DNA from: Rhodospirillaceae bacterium
GTDB lineage: Bacteria; Pseudomonadota; Alphaproteobacteria; UBA11136
Assembly: GCA_018663165.1 (NCBI GenBank)
Contig: JABJES010000108.1
Span: 1-9,615 of the forward strand
Length of the DNA: 9,615 nucleotides
Direction of reading: 5' to 3'
Shown: positions 1-6,255 of the stretch, one piece after another
Position numbering within the stretch: position 1 is the stretch's first letter
Layout of the letters: each line of letters opens with the position of its first letter
Made by a program: the position numbers and the translations under genes
Notes under the pieces: generated by a model
Told to the model about the DNA's origin: nothing
The model's database searches: none
The model's input: the letters and a program-made list of their open reading frames with translations, nothing else

Positions 1-413
1 CACCCTTCCTGTCTGGATAATCGCAAACATTCGATAATATCCTCTGCCAAACGCAACGGTTCAGTGGGCTGCAAAACCATGACCCAGTCCAGACGGATGG
101 AATCCCGCTCTTCAATAAATTCAACGGCATGTTGGATTACCGGAAGACTAGGCGTTTCATCCTGCGCCAGTTCGGCTGGCCGCACGAAAGGAACCTCAGC
201 GCCACATTTCCGCGCAACCTCCGATATTTCCTCATCTTCGGTCGAAACAACGACGCCGTGAAATTGCTCGCCAACAGAAAGGGCAACTTCAATGGTCCAG
301 GCGATAAGGGGCTTGCCGCACAGCATACGGATATTCTTCCGGGGCACGCCTTTTGAGCCCCCCCGCGCAGTAATAAGCGCCAGAACTTTCGCGGGCTTAT
401 CCTGTGAAGACAT
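1..413 (-). CDS. neuA: CMP-nonulosonate (acylneuraminate) cytidylyltransferase, N-terminal part
   Basis: This enzyme couples CTP to a nonulosonic acid (sialic, legionaminic or similar) to give the CMP-sugar donor, a cytoplasmic step. Only 137 codons are visible; the gene runs off the left edge, so about the C-terminal 40% or more of a usual 220-235 residue protein is missing. The nucleotide-binding loop ARGGSKGVPRKNI lies at residues 16-28, followed by the typical GKPLIAWTIE (33-42), VVVSTEDEEI (54-63) and RPAELAQDETPS (78-89). The LQPTxPLR motif is at 114-121 and carries Glu118 where most homologues have Ser. The ATG at 413-411 places the loop at the normal distance from the N-terminus; an AGGGG 12 bases upstream (426-430) is a marginal ribosome site. 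It lies 26 bases after the deacetylase gene and completes the neuB-neuC-neuA set. The family is sure; whether the substrate is Neu5Ac, legionaminic or another acid (NeuA versus LegF or PseF) is not. Confidence 0.93.
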   Translation of the reverse strand, partial: MSSQDKPAKVLALITARGGSKGVPRKNIRMLCGKPLIAWTIEVALSVGEQFHGVVVSTEDEEISEVARKCGAEVPFVRPAELAQDETPSLPVIQHAVEFIEERDSIRLDWVMVLQPTEPLRLAEDIIECLRLSRQEG

Positions 414-439
414 AATTTTCTTATGCCCCTGAGTGCATA

Positions 440-1396
440 TCAGAATTCTCCGGGCCGATAGGGACCATAACTCGCCCGCCCATGGGGGAAGAGATTGCAA
501 TCGTATCTCGGCAACTCAAGCGGCGCCTCCTCAATATCACGGCGCACCACATCTCTGTTCCCGGTGGTGAATGCCATTCTGCATCCAGTCTCGCGAAGCA
601 GGGACATGGTTTCTTCGGTATAAGTGTGTTTATGACCAAACGGATAGCCGAAGGCTTTTACCTCCAGACCTCCAACAGCTTTATCAAGGAAAGCAAAGGA
701 ATCCTGAATTTCCACCCTTTGATCGTCAACCGAAAGATTGCTGAAAACAGGATGGGTAACGCTATGATTGCCGACAATCATCCCTTCATCCTGCAGCGCG
801 TGAATTTCATCGGCACTCATGTAAAACGCATCAAAGAGTTGCACCTCATCTCCGAAATCCATCATGAGCCGATCAAGGATTTCTCCCTGATTACCAGGCG
901 CGATAAAATAATTGATAATTCTCTTGAAATCATTGGTCGCCTGATCGTTGTCCTGATGCGTATAAGTTTCCCGCTGAAACTCTTCCACATGCTCATGGGC
1001 CATAACTTCCGGGGTAAGTTGGCGCCTTAATGCATCAAGCATGACAACGCCGCCATGCCGCCCAAGAAGATTATGCACCCGATGCACATTGAGCAGCTTC
1101 TTCTCGCCCGCATACAGGCCCGTCGAGATAAAGAAAAAACCCCATATGCCCCGCCGTTTCAGTTCCGGCAAAACATAGTGAACGTGATCCTTGAAGCCAT
1201 CATCGAAAGTGAGGACAACCCCTTCCGGCAGGCTTCCGCCCTGTTCGAACGCCTCTAGGAAGTCCCGCTTTTTGACAAAGCCGTAATCCTTGTCCAGCAT
1301 ATCTAGTTGGACTTTGAAATCGTCCAGGTGAAGGTAGCGAAAATGGGGGAGCCCGTCGGGGGCCGGACGGACATAGTGATAGTAGAGTATTTTCAA
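440..1396 (-). CDS. Polysaccharide deacetylase (NodB homology domain) family protein
   Basis: This is a 318-residue carbohydrate-esterase-4 type protein, a metal-dependent N- or O-deacetylase of sugars. The first catalytic motif TFDDG is at residues 63-67 (Asp65 as probable base, Asp66 as metal ligand). The second is HSVTH at 211-215 (His211 and His215 as metal ligands). The third region is FGYPFG at 249-254, and LPRYD (295-299) resembles the C-terminal family block. About 140 residues separate motifs 1 and 2, longer than in simple NodB domains; the insert (about 97-195) is mostly helical-looking and charged. No signal peptide or membrane segment is visible, so a cytoplasmic sugar or lipid-linked glycan substrate is more likely than peptidoglycan. 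The start is TTG at 1396-1394: the first beta strand MKILYYHYV begins exactly there, and an AAGGCGAGG ribosome site lies just upstream. Its TTG overlaps the TGA of the acyltransferase gene by 4 bases (TTGA), implying coupled translation. The family is confident; the substrate is unknown. Confidence 0.88.
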   Translation of the reverse strand: MKILYYHYVRPAPDGLPHFRYLHLDDFKVQLDMLDKDYGFVKKRDFLEAFEQGGSLPEGVVLTFDDGFKDHVHYVLPELKRRGIWGFFFISTGLYAGEKKLLNVHRVHNLLGRHGGVVMLDALRRQLTPEVMAHEHVEEFQRETYTHQDNDQATNDFKRIINYFIAPGNQGEILDRLMMDFGDEVQLFDAFYMSADEIHALQDEGMIVGNHSVTHPVFSNLSVDDQRVEIQDSFAFLDKAVGGLEVKAFGYPFGHKHTYTEETMSLLRETGCRMAFTTGNRDVVRRDIEEAPLELPRYDCNLFPHGRASYGPYRPGEF

Positions 1397-2520
1397 AATC
1401 CCTCGCCTTCGTTCCGCATGTCGTTTTCCCGATATTTTTCATAAGTATCCGCTGTCGGCCGATCGAGGTCCATATCTCCCTTGGCGATATATAGGTTCTC
1501 CATGTCCCTGAGGCCCTGCATTTCGTCTCGCGCCCAAACGACCAGCGAGGTGGTCGGCGGAGAGCGCATCTCAGGCGGATGAAAGAGGTGGATAAACTGG
1601 AAAAAGGAATCCTCCAGGATAGAAAACCAGCCCGCGCCACGAAAATGGCGGCTAACAGTCTGGCTCACGCAATAAAAATCGCTGACGCTCACATTGTTGT
1701 CCCGGCAGTAGTCATCAATAAATGTCACCGCTGCTGGAAAATCGGCACCGTCACCGAGGAAATCGACGACATGAATAATCTTCATCTCACCGACCGTGTC
1801 GGCCCTAAGAATAACCACAGCCCCCTTGCCGCCACCCTGCACGAAAAAGCCCTGGTAAGAAAAAACAGGATGGTGACCGTATCGCCACTCTAAATGGGCG
1901 GCGTCTCGTGAAAAGAAATTAAATGATCGCTCGAACCCATTGATGTGAGCGGCGAGGACCGAGAACGGCTCTTGCCTTACCTTGTAGGGGAACCGTGCTG
2001 TATCTTTGTATTGATCGATAAGCCCCTCACCGATTTTTTCAATCTTGGCATAGGGAGCTATCGCTTCTGCATCGAAAACACGTACAAACCTGGGGATCGA
2101 AGGCAGAAATTCAAAACCATTTGAAAGGTAGATCGGAAGCGCCGCATCAGTAATGCCCATGCCGGCAAGCACCTCGTAACGGGCCTGCAGAAAAGCCATA
2201 ATTGATTTCCCAACGCCGCGCCCCCGGGCCTTTTCATCAACGACCCAAGTCGTCAGTTCAGCACCTGCCCGCAGCTTGCCGTTAAGCCAAAATGGCCTGT
2301 CGTTCAACCCCATAATGCCGAGGAGAGAGCCGTCTGGGTCAACAGCAACACAGCAATGATCCCGACCCTTGTTCTCTGGCGCCGCCTTGAACTGCCACTG
2401 GTAAAACGGTTCGATTGCCAAAGCAATCCGCCGCTTCCAATGCGCCTCAAAAAACAGGCGTGCATCCTCGGGACTTACCCCAAGCTCATCCGCGCTTCCT
2501 ACTCTGATTGTGCTGTTCAA
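1393..2520 (-). CDS. GNAT-family N-acyltransferase, long two-part form
   Basis: This 375-residue protein has an N-terminal GNAT domain (about 4-150) with the acetyl-CoA pyrophosphate loop ARGRGVGKS at 98-106 after strand ELTTWVVD (88-95). It also has a C-terminal half (about 175-335) with HLEWRYGHHP at 209-218, a WRY..HP pattern I associate with a second GNAT-like fold in polysaccharide-locus acyltransferases. It ends with a tail containing GDMDLDRP (348-355), also recurrent in such proteins as I remember them. It would transfer an acyl group from acyl-CoA to an amino sugar in the cytoplasm. It is not the hexapeptide-repeat type (LegH/PglD) normally used to acetylate the C4 amine in legionaminic or bacillosamine synthesis. 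The only plausible start is TTG at 2520-2518, with no clear ribosome site; the next in-frame ATG would remove the first core strands. It sits 39 bases after neuC, in the same frame, and overlaps the deacetylase gene by 4 bases. Substrate unknown. Confidence 0.82.
   Translation of the reverse strand: MNSTIRVGSADELGVSPEDARLFFEAHWKRRIALAIEPFYQWQFKAAPENKGRDHCCVAVDPDGSLLGIMGLNDRPFWLNGKLRAGAELTTWVVDEKARGRGVGKSIMAFLQARYEVLAGMGITDAALPIYLSNGFEFLPSIPRFVRVFDAEAIAPYAKIEKIGEGLIDQYKDTARFPYKVRQEPFSVLAAHINGFERSFNFFSRDAAHLEWRYGHHPVFSYQGFFVQGGGKGAVVILRADTVGEMKIIHVVDFLGDGADFPAAVTFIDDYCRDNNVSVSDFYCVSQTVSRHFRGAGWFSILEDSFFQFIHLFHPPEMRSPPTTSLVVWARDEMQGLRDMENLYIAKGDMDLDRPTADTYEKYRENDMRNEGEGF
1401..1409 (-). promoter_or_regulatory. 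Ribosome binding site for the deacetylase TTG start
   Basis: On the minus strand the purine run AAGGCGAGG ends 4 bases before the TTG at 1396-1394; its AAGG part is 9 bases away. It lies inside the last codons of the acyltransferase gene and supports the unusual TTG start. Confidence 0.5.
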
Positions 2521-2559
2521 AATTAAAGAGCCGGTGATCGCATAAGACCGAAGGAGACC

Positions 2560-3729
2560 TTAATAGGAAATCTGCTTGTCGATATTCAATTCAGCAGTTG
2601 CAAGAATGTCGGCTATTCGCTTGCCAGCCTGGCCATCTCCATAGACTTTACATCTTTGCGCCTTGCCCAGGCTTGCCTGCTGGAGCAGAGCCTTGGCAAT
2701 TTCTTCCTTATCATGGCCGACATCGATAATATTCGGACCACGCTCTCGCCCTCTCTGGCGCGTGCCTATATTGACTGCTGGAACACCTAAAAATGACGCC
2801 TCACGGATTGCAACGCTTGAATTTCCAGCAATACACTTGGCATTCCTCAACAGCCGGATGAAATTTTCCGGGGATAGATTCTTAAGAAAATAAATGTTCT
2901 CAGGGTCATGCTGTTCCCGATAAGCGCGAAGAACATTCGAGGTCACATCTGATCCCGCATCGACATTTGGCCAGAACCAGAACGTCGGTAGACCCACTTC
3001 ATGAACTGCCTGCAATGTTGTTAATGCCTGCATCCTGGCTTCCTTATCTTCAGTTGGGACCGGATGCTGCATAACAATAATATAGTCTTTTTTCGCATCT
3101 ATCTGGTGGCCGACACCACTCCCCCCCGTCTCGTTATAGACATTAAAACCAACTGTCTTCTCGGATAATATCCGCTCCGCAATATCTATAGATGGGCAAC
3201 CCGTCGCATAAACGGTATCCGGATCTTCTCCCATGCGAAGAACGCGTTCCTTTGCTTCTTGACTGGCGACGAAATGCAAGTTCGATAATTTGGTTACGGC
3301 ATGGCGGACTTTCTCGTCAATCGAGCCTGTAACCTCGCCGCCCTGTACATGGCCGACCGGGATATTCAGATAAGATGCCGCGATGGCCGTCGCAATCGTT
3401 TCATAGCGATCAGCGACAGAAACCACAATGTCAGGTTTAAGGTTATCGAAGATCGTCGACAACTCTACGATACCGATACCTGTCGACTTGGCGCTGGTGA
3501 CCAGATTCTCCCCCTCGACAAGCATATATACTGTTGCCACTGGGTTAAATCCATCCGCCTTAATGACATCAATAACACGTCCGTAACGCTCCAAAAGCGC
3601 CGATGCAGCGACAACCAGTTGCAGCTCCAGATCGGGATGATCCCGCACAGCCTCCAGAACAGATTTAATCCTCGCATAACTGGGGCGAGCGGTAATGACA
3701 ATACAGATTTTGCGTCGCTTTCCGCTCAT
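2560..3729 (-). CDS. neuC: UDP-N-acetylglucosamine 2-epimerase, hydrolysing (NeuC/NnaA/LegG type)
   Basis: This 389-residue enzyme should hydrolyse and epimerise a UDP-N-acylhexosamine, releasing the free 2-epimer (ManNAc from UDP-GlcNAc, or the diacetamido analogue in the legionaminic route), which NeuB then uses. The GT-B fold is complete. Near the N-terminus is CIVITARPSYARIK (9-22). The catalytic stretch has Asp107 in ADRYE, Glu132 in GGEVTG and Asp138-Glu139 in SIDE. The C-terminal domain has QHPVPTE (221-227), FWPNVDAGSD (252-261), GNSSVAIRE (302-310) and NIGTRQRGRERG (320-331), which belong to the hydrolysing rather than the WecB-type epimerases. The length is normal. The ATG at 3729-3727 overlaps the neuB stop (ATGA), with a good ribosome site 7 bases upstream. 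Motifs do not let me separate NeuC (Neu5Ac) from LegG (legionaminic acid), so the symbol is used in the broad sense. Confidence 0.92.
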   Translation of the reverse strand: MSGKRRKICIVITARPSYARIKSVLEAVRDHPDLELQLVVAASALLERYGRVIDVIKADGFNPVATVYMLVEGENLVTSAKSTGIGIVELSTIFDNLKPDIVVSVADRYETIATAIAASYLNIPVGHVQGGEVTGSIDEKVRHAVTKLSNLHFVASQEAKERVLRMGEDPDTVYATGCPSIDIAERILSEKTVGFNVYNETGGSGVGHQIDAKKDYIIVMQHPVPTEDKEARMQALTTLQAVHEVGLPTFWFWPNVDAGSDVTSNVLRAYREQHDPENIYFLKNLSPENFIRLLRNAKCIAGNSSVAIREASFLGVPAVNIGTRQRGRERGPNIIDVGHDKEEIAKALLQQASLGKAQRCKVYGDGQAGKRIADILATAELNIDKQISY

Positions 3730-4748
3730 TCCAAATCTCCCTCTTGTAAAAGAGTATCCTTAGCCACACTGACTTTCAGCCGTTTGCCTATAATTTCATC
3801 CAGCCGCGCCGCCGGTATTCCCGTTCCAGGCTTTTTTAAAGCCAGATGATCAGGCGCCAGAACCGCCCCCGCCGGAAGGTCTGTTGCGGCTGTAATGCTC
3901 TTGTTAAATATCTGACGCAAGGGCCTGAGTTCCTCGGCCATGAGATCCTTATCAACTTCGGATTTCACCATGACCTCAATTATCCGGATTCCGTCAACCA
4001 ATTGCCGCAGCTCCTGAAAGGTAACTGAAGCCGGGCCGTCCGGCCCGAACATTTTCCGATCGAATGTCACATGCAGCTCAAGAACCTCAATCCCGTACAC
4101 AGCCGCGGCAAGTCCGGGATAGATTGTTCCCGAATGGTCCGACAGCCCGACAGGGCAGTTATAGCGTTCCCGCATCTTGGGAATAAGGGCAATTCCGGTT
4201 TTTTCCGGAGGCGTTGGATAAATGGACGTGCATTGCATCACGACAACAGGCAGACCGTGAGACCTGATCTGTTCAACCGCCGTGTCAATTTCAGACCAGG
4301 GCGACATCCCCGTCGACAGCAGAACAGGTTTTTTGTGGCCACCCAATTGCTCAAGAAGCGGTGAATTGGCAACTTCTCCAGAGGCTATTTTCCAGGCATC
4401 AATATCTATACGCTTCAGAAGATCAACCGCCTCGCCGGAAAAAGGAGAGGAGATAAACAATAGCCCCCTTTGCCGGGCATGGTCGCGCAGTTCGGCCCAC
4501 TGCTCTTCACTGAATTCCATCCGCTTCCAATACTCATAGCGGGTTTCATCCTGCTGGCTGAACTTCACACGCCACGGCTCTGATGGGGTGCTTTCGGCAG
4601 CGGCAATATGTGTCTGAAATTTAATTCCGTCCGCCCCTGCATCTGCCGAGGCATCAATAAATGCATGTGCCGCGCCCAGACTGCCATCATGGGCTTGAGC
4701 GACCTCGGCAATAATAGCGCAATTCTCAATACCCTCGAATATAGCCAT
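3726..4748 (-). CDS. neuB: Nonulosonic acid synthase (N-acetylneuraminate/legionaminate synthase family)
   Basis: This 340-residue enzyme condenses a free N-acylmannosamine-type hexose with phosphoenolpyruvate to form a nine-carbon acid. The NeuB TIM barrel spans about 10-265 and the C-terminal antifreeze-like SAF domain about 280-340. Visible active-site positions that correspond to the meningococcal enzyme are Glu15 (AEV), Lys43 (IKFQ), Lys120 (KIASGE), His205 (SDHSG), His226 (ELHVT) and Asp237 (GPDG). STGMS (145-149) and QCTSIYPTP (172-180) are typical. Two departures are seen: AQAHDGSLG (17-25) in place of the common G.NH.G, and LKKPGTG (304-310) in the SAF domain, with Lys306 where the meningococcal protein has the substrate-contacting Arg314. 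The ATG at 4748-4746 follows the previous gene by 3 bases; GGAGG lies 11 bases upstream. The family is very secure; the exact product acid is open. Confidence 0.94.
   Translation of the reverse strand: MAIFEGIENCAIIAEVAQAHDGSLGAAHAFIDASADAGADGIKFQTHIAAAESTPSEPWRVKFSQQDETRYEYWKRMEFSEEQWAELRDHARQRGLLFISSPFSGEAVDLLKRIDIDAWKIASGEVANSPLLEQLGGHKKPVLLSTGMSPWSEIDTAVEQIRSHGLPVVVMQCTSIYPTPPEKTGIALIPKMRERYNCPVGLSDHSGTIYPGLAAAVYGIEVLELHVTFDRKMFGPDGPASVTFQELRQLVDGIRIIEVMVKSEVDKDLMAEELRPLRQIFNKSITAATDLPAGAVLAPDHLALKKPGTGIPAARLDEIIGKRLKVSVAKDTLLQEGDLE
3737..3743 (-). promoter_or_regulatory. Ribosome binding site for neuC
   Basis: GAGGGAG on the minus strand ends 7 bases before the neuC ATG at 3729-3727. 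It is inside the 3' end of neuB, consistent with translational coupling through the ATGA overlap. Confidence 0.6.
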
Positions 4749-4751
4749 GCC

Positions 4752-6251
4752 TCAGGCGACCTCCAGTTCGGAAGACTCAAAGGGCTCGACATTCAAACTT
4801 TGACAAAGCCCCCGATAGGCGGCTTCAACATTCTCCGGGCGCAAAAGAACCCGCTTGTTCTTGTCTCTCCCATACCCCGTCATATCCATTGAGACCATCT
4901 TCAAGGCTGCGACAAAACGGGCGCCATCCCGGCGTGCTTTGTCAAAATCTGAAAATTTATTAACAGCCCAATCGAGGGCGGTTTTTAAATCCGATTCCTT
5001 TGTTATCGCCACTGCATGAGGCAAGAAATTCCATGATACGCGGTCGCTGAATGTCAAAGCCGGCCTTCCGAGAATTGCCGCCTCCATAGAGGCTGTTCCC
5101 GAAATGGTTACCGTCGCTGCCGCATGTTTAATTACGTCAATGGAAGCCGTATCCGGCCTAAGCCAGACAACATTCTTTATCGCTGCAATTTCATTGTAAA
5201 AATTCTTCGGTCGACGCCCCACAGCCGAAGGGTTTTCCTTGATCGCCAGCAAGACGCCCGCGGGAAGATCCCGGGCCAGAGAAATAATTGTCGCATGCTG
5301 GTTCAAATGCTCAGGCGACGACTGCATGAGGGCCGTCTCAGGTTCTTTATGCAGCGGGTAATAAACAAAAGTCTTTCCGTCCAGATCCTTCAGGGTCGCC
5401 ATCGCTAACTTTGAAAAGCGATTATAGGCAAGCCGAACCATGACTGGATAGAACGCCATACTGCGCCAGGACATCGCCCTCCCTCTCTCCATCCCTCTTG
5501 CCTTATAATAAAAATGGCGCAGAGAGTTCATAACCATCTGTTTCGCCAGGCTCCGCCACCTCATGCCCAGGCTGACAAACAAATATTTTTCCAAGGCGAC
5601 ATCATACACCGCTTCAATATCGACATCCGGCCATTCCGAGAGAGAATCAAATGCTTCCCTTAACCCAGGATGCGTCAAATATTCGTCAGTCGCCCAATAA
5701 AAGTACGATTCATAACGAGAAATGCATAAGCGCCGATAGGGAACCTCCTGCGCACGCGCCATGCAGGCCATGATTTTGCTGCCATCGAGCAAAATCGTCA
5801 GACCCTTTGCCTTGATCTCGCTCTCCCAGAAGGCCGCCGCCTCAGACAAGGCATGAAGGAGCTGAGTATTGCTCGCTTTTTCAGCGAAGGGGGCGCGGGG
5901 ATGCCGTGGCGCGCCGGCGACGAAGGGAAAGCCCAACTGCCGATCAGAAAGGGCCAACCTATTGATGGGCTCTGCGATAATCGTTTCGTATTTCCGTGCC
6001 CGGGAGATAACGTCTCGCTCCACCAGACCTTCTGCCCGAAGGGCTGGAATATGAACATTGCTGTTCGTAACCGACTGCCAGAGCTTGCGCTCTGGATGCG
6101 CCCGATAAGCCACCTCCTCCTCATGGCTTCTTACATAGAGATGAATCGTCGAGTTGTGCCGCTCTCCAAGCGTCCGGATCAGGGGAAGAAACAGGGGCTC
6201 TTGGCCGCCCCTGATTTCAATTCCCACACAAGTAAATATATCAGAGCCCAT
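4752..6251 (-). CDS. Capsule polysaccharide synthesis-like (KpsC/KpsS-type) putative glycosyltransferase
   Basis: From the chosen start this is 499 residues. The C-terminal half carries the features of the capsule-synthesis family (Pfam Capsule_synth, to which the Kdo transferases KpsC and KpsS belong): a strand plus loop FVYYPLHKEPE (295-305), DLPAGVLLAIKENPSAVGRR (328-347) and ISGTASMEAAILGRPALTF (383-401). The N-terminal half (1-250) is less distinctive, with IEIRGGQEPLFLPLIRTL (11-28) as a probable first Rossmann strand and loop. No membrane segment is clear. The role is inferred: a cytoplasmic transferase using a nucleotide-activated sugar, possibly the CMP-nonulosonate made by this locus. 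The ATG at 6251-6249 is preferred over an in-frame ATG at 6269, because GGAG lies 10 bases upstream of it and it avoids a 14-base overlap with the ABC gene; the upstream choice adds six residues (MRRNKR). The family is fairly sure, the activity not. Confidence 0.8.
   Translation of the reverse strand: MGSDIFTCVGIEIRGGQEPLFLPLIRTLGERHNSTIHLYVRSHEEEVAYRAHPERKLWQSVTNSNVHIPALRAEGLVERDVISRARKYETIIAEPINRLALSDRQLGFPFVAGAPRHPRAPFAEKASNTQLLHALSEAAAFWESEIKAKGLTILLDGSKIMACMARAQEVPYRRLCISRYESYFYWATDEYLTHPGLREAFDSLSEWPDVDIEAVYDVALEKYLFVSLGMRWRSLAKQMVMNSLRHFYYKARGMERGRAMSWRSMAFYPVMVRLAYNRFSKLAMATLKDLDGKTFVYYPLHKEPETALMQSSPEHLNQHATIISLARDLPAGVLLAIKENPSAVGRRPKNFYNEIAAIKNVVWLRPDTASIDVIKHAAATVTISGTASMEAAILGRPALTFSDRVSWNFLPHAVAITKESDLKTALDWAVNKFSDFDKARRDGARFVAALKMVSMDMTGYGRDKNKRVLLRPENVEAAYRGLCQSLNVEPFESSELEVA
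4760..4764 (-). promoter_or_regulatory. Ribosome binding site for neuB
   Basis: GGAGG on the minus strand stands 11 bases before the neuB ATG, within the last codons of the preceding glycosyltransferase gene. The spacing is at the long end of normal. Confidence 0.45.
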
Positions 6252-6255
6252 TCTT

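Noticed and set aside
250..254. Loss of arginine in the third deacetylase motif as evidence of an inactive enzyme
   Set aside because: These are residue numbers in the deacetylase protein. As I recall, many surface-glycan deacetylases have a small residue in place of Arg before x-P-x-G, and motifs 1 and 2 are intact, so inactivity cannot be claimed.
494..503. Ten-base palindrome GATTGCAATC
   Set aside because: It is a single copy inside the deacetylase coding sequence, with no second site or promoter nearby, so an operator role is not supported.
482..1030. A 182-codon open frame on the plus strand
   Set aside because: It is antisense to the deacetylase gene, whose catalytic motifs are intact, and its product has no recognisable motif.
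2523..2543. Tiny ATG reading frame (MRSPAL) in the neuC-acyltransferase gap, as a possible leader peptide
   Set aside because: It is six codons with no ribosome site and no attenuator-like structure; chance is enough.
3301..3849. Another 182-codon open frame on the plus strand
   Set aside because: It crosses the neuC/neuB junction in antisense, has no motif and no ribosome site; the minus-strand genes explain the region fully.
2431..4528. A shared 11-base word CCGCTTCCAAT in the acyltransferase and neuB genes
   Set aside because: Both copies encode Trp-Lys-Arg in the same frame; it is coincidental codon identity, not a dispersed repeat.
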